A stretch of 64,000 nt of DNA from assembly GCF_006715085.1 (NCBI RefSeq), contig NZ_VFMM01000001.1, positions 248,001 through 312,000 on the forward strand, written 5' to 3'. A program made the position numbers and the translations under genes. Numbering within the stretch: position 1 is the first letter of the stretch; each line of letters opens with the position of its first letter. Positions 34,612 to 43,220 of this stretch are shown here, one piece after another. The stretch comes from Kribbella jejuensis. GTDB lineage: Bacteria > Actinomycetota > Actinomycetes > Propionibacteriales > Kribbellaceae. Below the pieces are notes generated by a model. That model searched no databases and was not told where the DNA came from. It saw only the letters and a program-made list of their open reading frames with translations.

Positions 34612-35418
34612 ATGCACGTGCCGCCCGAAGTCCACGACAGCGCCGACCAGGTCGGCCTGCTCGCGGCCGCGGACCTTGCCGCCGGCATCGAATCCGCCGC
34701 GGCAGCGGGCCGGTCGTTCGTGCTCGGCTGCCCGAGCGGCCGCAGCCCACTGCGAACCTACGCGCACCTCGCCGAGCTGGTTGCCCAGCGCAACCTCGAC
34801 CTCAGCCACGTGATCATCGCGCTGATGGACGAGTACGTCGCCCGCACCGCCGACGGGTTCCGGCCGGTCGACGCCGGACTGCCGCACAGCTGTGTCGGCT
34901 TCGGGCGCCGGCAGATCCTCGCACCGCTGAACGCGGCGGCGAGCCCGGAACACCGGATCCCGGAGGACAATCTGTGGTACCCCGACCCGGCGGCCGAACC
35001 GGGCGCGTACGACGCCGCGCTCGCGGCCGCCGGTGGGATCGACATCTTCCTGCTCGCCTCCGGCGCCTCCGACGGGCATATCGCACTGAATCCGCCCGGA
35101 ACGCCGGCCGACAGCGTCACCCGGGTCGTCGAGCTCGGCGAGCAGACCCGGCGCGACAACCTCCAGACGTTCCCGTCGTTCCGGCAACTCGACGACGTAC
35201 CGCGGTACGGCGTCACCGTGGGTACCGCCACCATCCGCGACCTGTCCCGGGCAGTCGTCATGGTCGTGACCGGAGCCCACAAACAAGTCACCGTGCAACG
35301 CGTCGCCGCCGCGGACTCGTACGAACCGGACTGGCCGGCGACCGTCCTCTGCGACTGCTCCTCCCCCCGATTCCTGGCCGACCGGGCAGCGGCCGCGCTG
35401 CTGCCCGCCGCCTCCTGA
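34612..35418 (+). CDS. NagB-like glucosamine-6-phosphate isomerase/deaminase family protein with altered active site
   Basis: A 268-residue protein, the same size as E. coli NagB (266). LMDEYV holds Asp73, equivalent to the NagB proton-transfer Asp72, and DGHIALNPPG holds Asp154 and His156, equivalent to Asp141 and His143. The glutamate that completes the NagB triad (Glu148, in DGHIAFNE) is here Pro161. This is read directly from the motif. The protein may therefore be a sugar-phosphate isomerase or lactonase of altered chemistry rather than a classic deaminase. It sits between the importer and the GH4 enzyme and probably acts on a phosphorylated sugar. Confidence 0.8.
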   Translation: MHVPPEVHDSADQVGLLAAADLAAGIESAAAAGRSFVLGCPSGRSPLRTYAHLAELVAQRNLDLSHVIIALMDEYVARTADGFRPVDAGLPHSCVGFGRRQILAPLNAAASPEHRIPEDNLWYPDPAAEPGAYDAALAAAGGIDIFLLASGASDGHIALNPPGTPADSVTRVVELGEQTRRDNLQTFPSFRQLDDVPRYGVTVGTATIRDLSRAVVMVVTGAHKQVTVQRVAAADSYEPDWPATVLCDCSSPRFLADRAAAALLPAAS

Positions 35419-35458
35419 TCTCCCACGGCACCTTCCACCGAAAGGCAGAATCCTTCTC

Positions 35459-36760
35459 ATGGCACGCATCAAGCTCGCATACCTCGGCGGCGGCTCCTCC
35501 CGGGCGGCCGGCACGATGGCATCGCTGCTCTGGCACGGCGCGGAGTTCGCGGGCTCCGAGATCGTCCTGATCGACCTCGATCCCGACCACCTCGAGGTGG
35601 TCCGGTCGATCACCGAACGGATGATCAAGGCGCAGGGCCTCGACCTCACCGTCACCGCGACCACCGACCGGCGGGCCGGCCTGACCGACATCGACGCGCT
35701 GCTGTCGAGCTTCCGGCCCGGCGGCTTCGGCGCCCGCGCGCTGGACGAGCGGATCCCGCTCAAGCACGGCATCATCGGCCAGGAGACCCAGGGTCCCGGC
35801 GGCTTCTTCATGTCGCTGCGCTCGGTGAACGTTCTCAAGGGCGTGGTCGAGGACCTGAACGCGGTCGCCCCGGACGCGAAGATCTTCAACTACACCAACC
35901 CGGTCAACATCGTCTCGCAGGCCGTCACGCAGTACAGCGACGTATCGATCGTGTCGATGTGCGAAGGACCGATCGTGTTCCCGCCGGTCGTGATCAAGGC
36001 CGCCGGCCTAGACCCGGAGCGCGCCGAGGTGACGATGGCCGGCGTCAACCACAACTGCTGGAGCACCGAGGCGCGGTACGACGGCGAGGACATCATGCCG
36101 CTGCTCGAGCGGGCCTGGGAGGAGCGCAAGGACGACCCGAGGCTCGGCAAGAACTCCCGGCGCGCATTGCAGCTCGCGGTGACGATGGGCTCGATCCCGT
36201 CCGACTACTTCAACTACTACTACTTCCGCGAGGAGGTCCTCCGCGAGCAGCAGGGCGCGCCGAAGACCCGCTCCGAGATCATCATGGACGCCGTACCGGG
36301 GTACTGGGACCACTACCGCGAGCAGTCCACGGCGGACGCACCGGAGCTCGACCCGGCACGTTCGCGCGGCGGCATCCACGAGCTGGAGCTCGCGATCGAC
36401 GTGATGAGCGCCCACTACAACGACACCGGCGCCCGGCTGCCGGTCAACCTGCCGAACGCCGGCGGCGCTCTCGCCGGGTTCGACGAGAGTACGGTGGTCG
36501 AGGTGTGGTGCAACGTCGACAGCAAGGGCTTCCACATCGAGCCGCAGAAGCCGCTGCCGCACTCGGTTCTCGGCATCACCCAGCAGCTCGCCGAGTACCA
36601 GATCCTCGCCGCGAAGACCGGCTGGGAAGGGACCCGCAAGGACGGTATCCAGGCCCTGCTCGCCAACCCTCTCGTGAACAACCTCAAGGTCGCGGAGGAG
36701 CTGTACGACGAGATGGCCGCCGCGCACGCCGCGTACCTCCCGGAGCGACTCCTGCCGTGA
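35459..36760 (+). CDS. NAD-dependent glycoside hydrolase family 4 enzyme (6-phospho-beta-glucosidase-like)
   Basis: A 433-residue GH4 protein. The N-terminal Rossmann motif YLGGGSSR (residues 8-15) binds NAD. Asn147-Pro-Val-Asn150 (NPVN), Cys168 in SMCEGP and His198 in AGVNHNCW are the family's conserved metal- and substrate-binding positions. GH4 enzymes cleave alpha- or beta-glycosides by an oxidation-elimination route and often need a 6-phosphate on the sugar. Because an ABC importer brings in unphosphorylated sugar, phosphorylation may come from the kinase gene that overlaps this one by four bases. Exact substrate unknown. Confidence 0.9.
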   Translation: MARIKLAYLGGGSSRAAGTMASLLWHGAEFAGSEIVLIDLDPDHLEVVRSITERMIKAQGLDLTVTATTDRRAGLTDIDALLSSFRPGGFGARALDERIPLKHGIIGQETQGPGGFFMSLRSVNVLKGVVEDLNAVAPDAKIFNYTNPVNIVSQAVTQYSDVSIVSMCEGPIVFPPVVIKAAGLDPERAEVTMAGVNHNCWSTEARYDGEDIMPLLERAWEERKDDPRLGKNSRRALQLAVTMGSIPSDYFNYYYFREEVLREQQGAPKTRSEIIMDAVPGYWDHYREQSTADAPELDPARSRGGIHELELAIDVMSAHYNDTGARLPVNLPNAGGALAGFDESTVVEVWCNVDSKGFHIEPQKPLPHSVLGITQQLAEYQILAAKTGWEGTRKDGIQALLANPLVNNLKVAEELYDEMAAAHAAYLPERLLP

Positions 36761-37746
36761 ACGACCTCTTCCTCGGCGTCGACGCCGGTAACACCAAGAC
36801 CATCGCCGCGGTCGCCGACCGGTACGGGAACATCCTGGGCTGGGCACGCGGCGGACTCGGTGACATCTACGGCGTCGACGACCCTGGAGAGGCAGTGACC
36901 GCAGTACTCCGGCTCGTCGACGACGCGCTTGCTGCCGCCTGGCCCGGCCGGCTGGTAGCGGCGGCGTTCTGCCTTGCTGGTGTCGACTGGCCGGAGGACA
37001 CCGCACTCTGGACCGAAGTGCTCCAGAAGCGCTTCGGCCCGGAGGTCAGGTTCTCGGTCAAGAACGACGGGTTCGCGCTGCTGCGTTGCGGTGATCCGGA
37101 CGGCGTCGGCGTCGCCGTCTCGCTCGGCACCGGTGCGGCGATCGCCGGCCGCGGCCCGACCGGTACGGAGTTCGCCTTCTCGTTCTGGATCCAGCATCCG
37201 CTGGGCGCCGCCGGCCTCGTCGACGATGCACTGCACGCGATCTTCCGCGCGCACACCGGCCTTGCGCCTGAAACCTCGCTGTCCCAGGCGATCCCGCGGT
37301 TCTACGAGGCCGAGTCGGTCGAGGAGCTGCTGCACCGATTCACCCGGCGCGCAAACACCGAGGGCACCCACCTGAACAAGTCGAAAGCAGCTCGCGTCGT
37401 ACTCCGCGAGGCCGAGCGCGGTGATCTCGTTGCCTCCGGCATCGTCGACGAGCACGCCGAACGCGTGGCCGCGTACGTCGAAGCCTGCGCCGACCGGGTC
37501 GGCCTCGACGAACGGTTCACCCTCACGCTCGGCGGTTCGGTTGCCGCCGACAACACCCTCCGCAAAGCCCTCCTCCGCGAACTGGGCCGCCGACTCCCCG
37601 AGGTCGCCGTCACCACCCAACACACGGAGCCCATCCTCGGAACCGTCCTCGACGCCCTCGCCGAGGGCGGCGTACCACCCACACCCGCCCTCCGCGCGGC
37701 CGTCCTCGGCGGTCCTGGTCAGCCGACGGCCGCGCGCAGGGATTGA
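36757..37746 (+). CDS. BadF/BadG-type ATPase, N-acetylglucosamine kinase-like
   Basis: A 329-residue protein of the ASKHA kinase fold. The GTG at 36757 overlaps the GH4 stop (GTGA). The phosphate-1 loop is FLGVDAGNTKTIAAV (residues 5-19); KNDGFALLRCG (near 104) and SLGTGAAIAGRG (near 125) complete the nucleotide site. Family members phosphorylate N-acetylglucosamine or glucosamine. Coupled to GH4 and near the NagB-like gene, it likely supplies the 6-phosphate for those enzymes. Its 3' end overlaps the convergent hpnH gene by 28 bases. Confidence 0.85.
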   Translation: MNDLFLGVDAGNTKTIAAVADRYGNILGWARGGLGDIYGVDDPGEAVTAVLRLVDDALAAAWPGRLVAAAFCLAGVDWPEDTALWTEVLQKRFGPEVRFSVKNDGFALLRCGDPDGVGVAVSLGTGAAIAGRGPTGTEFAFSFWIQHPLGAAGLVDDALHAIFRAHTGLAPETSLSQAIPRFYEAESVEELLHRFTRRANTEGTHLNKSKAARVVLREAERGDLVASGIVDEHAERVAAYVEACADRVGLDERFTLTLGGSVAADNTLRKALLRELGRRLPEVAVTTQHTEPILGTVLDALAEGGVPPTPALRAAVLGGPGQPTAARRD

Positions 37747-38720
37747 CGAAGGGAGCCCAGCGTGGCTACCACGGCGGTCGGTTCGTAGCCGCAGTGGGCC
37801 ATGCAGTTGGCGCAGCGTGGGTCACGACCGCGGCCGTAGGCGTTCCAGTCGGTTTCGTCGAGGAGTTCCTGGTACGTCGCAACGTAACCGTCGTCCATCA
37901 GGTAGCAGGGACGTTGCCAGCCTTTCAGCGAGTACAGCGGGATCGCCCACGCCGTACAGTCGAAGTCGATCTTGCCTTCCAGGAAGTCGAGGAACAGCGG
38001 CGAGTGGTTCAGCCGCCACTTCTTCCGCCGGCCGTCGCTGAACGCCTTGCGGAACAGCTGCCGGGTTTCCTCCGGACCGAGCCAGTGCTCCTGGTCCGGC
38101 GCCTTCTCGTACGCGAACCCGGGAGAGATCTGCATGTTGTCGACATGCAGGTCGTCGTTCAGGTAGTCGAGGACGTCGATGACGTCCTGCGGGGTGTCGG
38201 TGTCGAAGAAGGTGGTGTTGGTCATCACCCGGAACCCCGCCGCCTGTGCCTGCTTGATCGCGGCCACGGCCTCGTCGAACACGCCGTCCTTGCACACCGA
38301 CTGGTCGTGCCGCTCGCGCAGCCCGTCGATGTGCACCATCCAGGCGAAGTTCTTGTGCGGCGTGAACTTGTGCAGGTGTTTGGGCAGCAGTACGGCGTTG
38401 GTGCACAGGAACACGATCTTCTTCCGGGCCAGCAACTGCCGGACGATCTCGTCGATCTCCTTGTGCATCAGCGGTTCGCCGCCGGCGATCGACACCATCG
38501 GCGCGCCACATTCCTCGACCGCCGCGACCGCCTGTTCGACCGACATCCGTTTCTTCAGCCAGTCGTGCGTCTGCTGGATCTTGCCGCAGCCCGCGCATTT
38601 GAGGTTGCAGGCGTACAGCGGTTCGAGTTCCAGCAGGATCGGGAACTTCTCCCGGCGCCGGAGCTTCTGCTTCATCAGGTATCCGCCCAGGCGGAGCGAC
38701 TGCCGCAGTGGCATGCTCAC
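37719..38720 (-). CDS. hpnH: Adenosyl-hopene synthase, radical SAM protein HpnH
   Basis: A 333-residue radical SAM enzyme. The iron-sulfur motif C-x3-C-x2-C is in EPLYACNLKCAGCGK (near residue 33-42), and the C-terminal half with CANCMAHCGYEPT has the extra cysteines of the HpnH family. It joins a 5'-deoxyadenosyl group to diploptene to give adenosylhopane, the first step of the hopanoid side chain. The GTG start at 38720 overlaps the previous stop (GTGA); an ATG two codons on is an alternative. It is the last gene of the operon. Confidence 0.95.
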   Translation of the reverse strand: MSMPLRQSLRLGGYLMKQKLRRREKFPILLELEPLYACNLKCAGCGKIQQTHDWLKKRMSVEQAVAAVEECGAPMVSIAGGEPLMHKEIDEIVRQLLARKKIVFLCTNAVLLPKHLHKFTPHKNFAWMVHIDGLRERHDQSVCKDGVFDEAVAAIKQAQAAGFRVMTNTTFFDTDTPQDVIDVLDYLNDDLHVDNMQISPGFAYEKAPDQEHWLGPEETRQLFRKAFSDGRRKKWRLNHSPLFLDFLEGKIDFDCTAWAIPLYSLKGWQRPCYLMDDGYVATYQELLDETDWNAYGRGRDPRCANCMAHCGYEPTAVVATLGSLRQSLRAAVG

Positions 38721-40189
38721 GGCTGATTCACCTCTTTCGGTAGCACGAACCGGATGTCCTCGGTCGTTTCGCCGGTCTCCGTCACGGTGACGGATCCCAG
38801 GCCGGACAGGCAGCGGACGAGGTCGTCGACGAGTGCCGGTGGAGCGGACGCACCCGCGGTGACGCCGATGGTGGTGGCGCCGGCCAAGAGCTTCAACGGG
38901 AGCTCGCTCGCGGTGTCGATCAGGACGGCGGGGGCGCCTGCTGCCTCGGCGACCTCGGCGAGGCGCCGGGAGTTGGAGGAGTTCTGGGATCCGAGCACGA
39001 CGACCAGGTCCGACTGCCGGGCGATGCGCCGTACGCCGGCCTGCCGGTTGCTGGTGGCATAGCAGATGTCGTCGGTGCGCGGACCTTTGAGCCCCGGGAA
39101 GCGCCGGCGGAGGACGGCCACGGTTTCGGCGGCGTCCTCGACGGCGAGCGTGGTCTGCATCGCGTAGGCGACGCGTGACGGGTCCGGGACGTCGACCGTT
39201 GCGGCCTCGTCCGGGGTGGAGACGACGAGTACCTGGCCGGGTGCCTCGCCGATGGTGCCGACGACCTCCTCGTGCTCTGCGTGGCCGATGAGTACGACGG
39301 TGTCGTCACGTGCGGCGTAACGCCGTACCTCTTGGTGCACCTTGGCGACCAGTGGGCAGGTGGCGTCCACGACCCGCAACCGGCGTGCCGCGGCCTCGGC
39401 CCGCACCGCCGGCGCGACCCCGTGGGCCGCGAGAACGAGCAGGCTGCCCTCGGGGACCGCGTCCACCTCCTCGACGAACACGGCGCCGCGGCGCTCCAGA
39501 TCCTCGACGACGTACCGGTTGTGGACGATCTGGCGACGGACGTACACCGGCGCGCCGAACCGCTCCAAGGCTCGCTCGACTGTTTCGATCGCCCGTTCCA
39601 CGCCTGCACAGAACGACCGTGGCCCGGCGAGCAAGATGTGCCGGTCGCCAACGGCTGCTCGCCAGTCCTCGATCACCCCACCCGTACGCCGTAGCGCCCG
39701 GAGCGCACGTACTCCCCTGGCCGGCAGCCCGACGGCTCGCAGCGGCTTCGCCGGTGTGTCCACAATTGCGCGGATGACCACGCTCTGCCCGTCGTCACCC
39801 GCGAGCAGCCCGGACTCGGTGTCGACGGCGATCGCCCCGGACGCCGCCAGCTCGGCCCGCGCGGGCGCCGAATCGACAACCCGATCGGCGGTGACGACCG
39901 GTCCCAGGTGCACGGTGAAACCGTGCCGTCGCAGCTCCCCCGCGATCAGACTTGCCGCATGACTTGGCACCCACTCGTCGGGTCGGCCGGGGCGCCGGAC
40001 GGCGCTCGCAACGACGAGGTCCCCCGGACTGATGCCCTCGACCAGGGCGCCCGCGACCCCGGCGATCAGCGCCGGTCCCGCGGTGGGAGTTCCGGCGGCG
40101 CGTCCGGTCCGGAGCGGCGGAGTGCGGAGTACGCCGCGAAGAGCGATCCATTCGGCGTACAGCGGTGTGTGGACGACGACGCCGGTCAT
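38717..40189 (-). CDS. Fusion protein: HpnG-like nucleosidase domain joined to IspH (HMBPP reductase)
   Basis: A 490-residue protein with two parts. Residues 1-180 resemble the phosphorylase/nucleosidase HpnG that removes adenine from adenosylhopane: TADRVVDSAPARAELAASGA and AVDTESGLL near 122 are the purine-nucleosidase-type signature. Residues 183-490 are a full-length IspH: the three iron-sulfur cysteines are Cys194 (GPRSFCAGVERA), Cys278 (VDATCPLVAKVH) and Cys376 (DDICYATSNRQ), with the active-site histidines in IVHNRYV, LAAHGVAP and IGHAEHEEV. IspH makes IPP and DMAPP, so one chain would serve both isoprenoid supply and side-chain trimming. It sits between shc and hpnH with overlaps on both sides. 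Confidence 0.88.
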   Translation of the reverse strand: MTGVVVHTPLYAEWIALRGVLRTPPLRTGRAAGTPTAGPALIAGVAGALVEGISPGDLVVASAVRRPGRPDEWVPSHAASLIAGELRRHGFTVHLGPVVTADRVVDSAPARAELAASGAIAVDTESGLLAGDDGQSVVIRAIVDTPAKPLRAVGLPARGVRALRALRRTGGVIEDWRAAVGDRHILLAGPRSFCAGVERAIETVERALERFGAPVYVRRQIVHNRYVVEDLERRGAVFVEEVDAVPEGSLLVLAAHGVAPAVRAEAAARRLRVVDATCPLVAKVHQEVRRYAARDDTVVLIGHAEHEEVVGTIGEAPGQVLVVSTPDEAATVDVPDPSRVAYAMQTTLAVEDAAETVAVLRRRFPGLKGPRTDDICYATSNRQAGVRRIARQSDLVVVLGSQNSSNSRRLAEVAEAAGAPAVLIDTASELPLKLLAGATTIGVTAGASAPPALVDDLVRCLSGLGSVTVTETGETTEDIRFVLPKEVNQP

Positions 40190-42183
40190 CGGATGCTCCC
40201 GACATAACGGCCCAAGGCCCAGATCGGGAAGACCAACCGATACAGGTGGTAGCCGATGTAGAAGTCACCCGGGAAACCTGTGCCGGTGTAGTGCGGTTCG
40301 TCCCAACTGCCGTCCGCACGCTGGGTGTCGACGAGGTACGCGAGTCCACGTCGCAAGGCCTCGCTGCGGGTCCCGGCGGCCAGGAGCACGAGGAGAGCCC
40401 ATGCGGTCTGCGAGGGCGTGGAGTCGCCCCGGCCGATCCAGGCCGGATCGACGTACGAGCGCAGGTCCTCGCCCCAGCCGCCGTCCTCGTTCTGGTGTTC
40501 CTCCACCCAGCGCACGGCCCGTTGGACGACCGGATCGCCCGGTGGCATGCCGGCGGCGATCAGCGCCGGGACGACGGCCCCCGTGCCGTACACGTGGTTC
40601 GCCCCCCAGCGCCCGAACCACGACCCGTCGTCCTCCTGCGCGTCGAGCAGCCATCGCACGCCGCGCCGGCATTCGTCGCTGCCGGCCTTTCCTTCGGCGG
40701 CCAGCATCTCGACGATGTGCGCGGTGACGTCGGCCGACGGTGAGTCGATCACGGCACCGAAGTCGCAGAACGGCAGCTTCAACGGTGTGGTGTCGGTGTT
40801 GTCCGCGTCGAACGCGCCCCAGCCGCCGTCGGCGGACTGCATCCCCGTCGTCCAGGCCACCGCGTCGTCCAGTGCCTTCCGCAGCCGCTGCGGCTCCGGA
40901 TGGGCGACCCGGCGCAGCGCGAGCACGATCTCCGCGGTGTCGTCGGTATCGGGGTAGCCGTCGTTCGCGAACTCGAACGCCCACCCGCCCCTGACCAGCC
41001 CCGGCCGCCGCACCTGCCAGTCCCCCGGCGCGTCGATCTGCTCCGCCAGCAGCCAATCAGTTGCCCTGAGCACCGACTCGTCGTCGGCGGGTACACCGGC
41101 GTCGAGCAACGCGGCCACCGCCAGACCAGTGTCCCACACCGGCGACTGACAGGCTTCCAGCCAGCGCGCCGGGCCGTCCGGCGTCTGCGTGTGAACCGTG
41201 AATCCGTCCAGACCACGCAGGCCCGCGGCCATCACCGGATGATCGATCGGGTAGCCCATCAGCCGCAGCGCAATCAGCGAGTACACCCAGGGCGGCTGGA
41301 TCCCGCCCCAACCGCCGTCCGCCTCCTGCCGCGCGACGATCCACTCGGTCGCACGGCGCATCGCCAACCGGCGAACCAGCTTCGCCGGTCCGCGCGGGCC
41401 CCACCGGGTGTAGGCGTTCAGCGCGACGTCCAGCCGCTGGAACGCCCCCTCGAGCGTGCGCAGCGGCCGCTTCTGTGATCTCTTCTGGGAACTCTTCTGG
41501 GAACTCGGCGTACCCGACCTGAGCTCGTCGACGGTGAAGCCGACCGGGTGGACCGGGCGATGCGCACTCACGATGGTCAGCGGAACGATCGTCTGACGCG
41601 CCCAGCAGGCCCAGTTGTAGACGTTCAGCGGAGCCCAGCTCGGCAGGAAGATCAGTTCCGGCGGAAGGTCGGGGCAGTCGTCCCATGCCCACAGTCCGAA
41701 CAACGCGAGCCAGATGTGCGTGAACACCCGCGCCTTCTCCACCCCACCCGCCGACCGGACGAAGCCGGCCGCCTTCGCCAGGTGCGGCGCCGCCGGATCG
41801 TCACCGGCCATCCGCAGTGCGACCCAGGCCTCGACCGTTGTCGACAGGTCGCCGGGCCCATCGGGGAACGTCGCCCAGGTGCCGTCCGCGCGCTGCTGCG
41901 ACCGGATCCAGCGGGCCGTCTCCGTATCCGTCGCAGCCGTCGCGACCCCGAGGAAGTGCCGCAGCATCAGGTCCTCGGCGTCCATCGTCACGTTCGTTGC
42001 CAGGTCGCCCTTCCACCACCCGTCCTCGTGCTGCAGCGCCCGCAGCCGCGCAACCGCGGCGTCGAGACACTCCTGCACCCGCATGTCGGCCACCACCCCG
42101 TCGGCCACCCGCGCACCGGCCGGCACCCCGTCGGCCACCCGCTCGGCGGCCACCTGCTGATAGGCCATGCGCTCGGCGGTCAC
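40186..42183 (-). CDS. shc: Squalene-hopene cyclase
   Basis: A 665-residue terpene cyclase (E. coli-type naming hpnF in other bacteria). The catalytic motif D-T-D-D-T-A is at 412-417, and many QW repeats (for example QHEDGWWKGDL, QSADGGWGAF, QNEDGGWGED) mark the double alpha-barrel fold. It cyclises squalene to hopene and hopanol at the membrane. The GTG start overlaps the prenyl synthase stop (GTGA). Two oddities: a low-complexity N-terminal tail made of 30-base repeats (about residues 15-34), and a Ser-Gln-Lys repeat insert at residues 227-238 built from 12-base tandem units. Confidence 0.95.
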   Translation of the reverse strand: MTAERMAYQQVAAERVADGVPAGARVADGVVADMRVQECLDAAVARLRALQHEDGWWKGDLATNVTMDAEDLMLRHFLGVATAATDTETARWIRSQQRADGTWATFPDGPGDLSTTVEAWVALRMAGDDPAAPHLAKAAGFVRSAGGVEKARVFTHIWLALFGLWAWDDCPDLPPELIFLPSWAPLNVYNWACWARQTIVPLTIVSAHRPVHPVGFTVDELRSGTPSSQKSSQKRSQKRPLRTLEGAFQRLDVALNAYTRWGPRGPAKLVRRLAMRRATEWIVARQEADGGWGGIQPPWVYSLIALRLMGYPIDHPVMAAGLRGLDGFTVHTQTPDGPARWLEACQSPVWDTGLAVAALLDAGVPADDESVLRATDWLLAEQIDAPGDWQVRRPGLVRGGWAFEFANDGYPDTDDTAEIVLALRRVAHPEPQRLRKALDDAVAWTTGMQSADGGWGAFDADNTDTTPLKLPFCDFGAVIDSPSADVTAHIVEMLAAEGKAGSDECRRGVRWLLDAQEDDGSWFGRWGANHVYGTGAVVPALIAAGMPPGDPVVQRAVRWVEEHQNEDGGWGEDLRSYVDPAWIGRGDSTPSQTAWALLVLLAAGTRSEALRRGLAYLVDTQRADGSWDEPHYTGTGFPGDFYIGYHLYRLVFPIWALGRYVGSIR
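41469..41504. repeat. 12-base tandem repeat inside the squalene-hopene cyclase gene
   Basis: Three units of 12 bases run in tandem: two identical (TCTTCTGGGAAC, 41481-41492 and 41493-41504) and one degenerate (41469-41480). On the coding strand they give (SSQK)(SSQK)(RSQK). The number is a multiple of three so the frame is kept; it looks like an expandable linker in a surface loop. Confidence 0.85.
42094..42142. repeat. 30-base-period direct repeat at the cyclase N-terminus
   Basis: A 19-base sequence (CACCCCGTCGGCCACCCGC) occurs at 42094-42112 and 42124-42142, a spacing of exactly 30 bases or ten codons. The encoded tail reads RVADGVPAGA then RVADGVVADM. It lies before the first conserved cyclase segment and is probably a recent duplication. 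Confidence 0.75.
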
Positions 42184-43220
42184 AGGCGGCGCTCCGCGAC
42201 GAACTGGGCCAGCTGGTCGAACTGGTCACGGATCGACGGGCCGACGCCGCCGACGTACAGCGCCCGCCCGGCCCTCCGCACCCGCTCCCCGGCCTCGGCC
42301 ATCGCCCACTCGCGCCCGCCGGCGCGTTCCACGAGGACGGCGGCCTCCTGTACGTCGGCCTCGGACGGGGTCCCCGGTCTGGCCAGCCATTCGGCCAGCT
42401 CCTGCCCGCACGGGCCGCCGTACTCGAGGGACCAGACAACCGGCAGCGTCTTCTTGTGGGCCCGCAGATCCGAGAACACCGGTTTGCCCGTCTGGTCGGG
42501 ACTTCCCCAGATCCCGAGCAGGTCGTCGACCAACTGGAACGCCAGTCCCAGCTCACGCCCGTAGGTCCGGAACGCCACACAGGTCGCCGGATCCGCGCCG
42601 GCCAGGATCGCGCCCACCTCGGCCGATGCCCCGAGCAACGATCCGGTCTTCCCGTAGGCCATCTCCACGCACTCCGGGAGTTGCACGTCGGTGCGTTGCT
42701 CGAACGCCACATCCAGGACCTGCCCACGAATCAGCTCCCGGGTCGCGACCGTCAGCGCGTGACCGGCGCGGGCGGCGTACGGCGAGTCGCACTCGGCCAG
42801 TACCTCACCGGCCAGGCAGGCCAGGGCGTCCCCGACCAGCACCGCCGTGGCGTCGCCCCAGACCGACCAGACCGTGCGGCGATGCCGCCGTACGGCGTCG
42901 CGGTCCATCAGGTCGTCGTGGATCAGCGAGAAATTGTGGACCAGCTCGACGGCGACCCCACCGGGCACGGCCGGGTCCGGGGCACCGCAGACCGCCTCGG
43001 CGACGAGCAAGGCCAGACCCGGCCGGATCGCCTTGCCGGAACTGCCCGTCATCGGCCGGCCGTCCGCGTCGCACCAGCCGAGGTGGTACGACGCGACCAG
43101 CCGGGTCCGGTCGTCGAGCCGGCTCAACGCCTGCCGCAGCGACGGCTCGACCAGCTCCCGGCCGCGGGCCAGCAGATCCGGGACCTTGGTTGCCGAGGGC
43201 CTCGGGTCGACGGCGGTCAT
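42180..43220 (-). CDS. Polyprenyl (farnesyl/geranylgeranyl) diphosphate synthase
   Basis: A 346-residue trans-isoprenyl diphosphate synthase. The start is ATG 43220, in an ATGA overlap with hpnE; longer readings are shadows. The first Asp-rich motif is D-D-L-M-D at 102-106 (LIHDDLMDRDAV) and the second is in FQLVDDLLGIWG. GKAIRPGL near 62 binds the allylic diphosphate. In the hopanoid operon it most likely makes farnesyl diphosphate for squalene; chain length cannot be fixed by reading alone. Confidence 0.92.
   Translation of the reverse strand: MTAVDPRPSATKVPDLLARGRELVEPSLRQALSRLDDRTRLVASYHLGWCDADGRPMTGSSGKAIRPGLALLVAEAVCGAPDPAVPGGVAVELVHNFSLIHDDLMDRDAVRRHRRTVWSVWGDATAVLVGDALACLAGEVLAECDSPYAARAGHALTVATRELIRGQVLDVAFEQRTDVQLPECVEMAYGKTGSLLGASAEVGAILAGADPATCVAFRTYGRELGLAFQLVDDLLGIWGSPDQTGKPVFSDLRAHKKTLPVVWSLEYGGPCGQELAEWLARPGTPSEADVQEAAVLVERAGGREWAMAEAGERVRRAGRALYVGGVGPSIRDQFDQLAQFVAERRL

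Noticed and set aside
42085..42150. Possible CRISPR-like repeat
   Set aside because: Only two copies, inside a coding frame, with a ten-codon period; it is a coding duplication.
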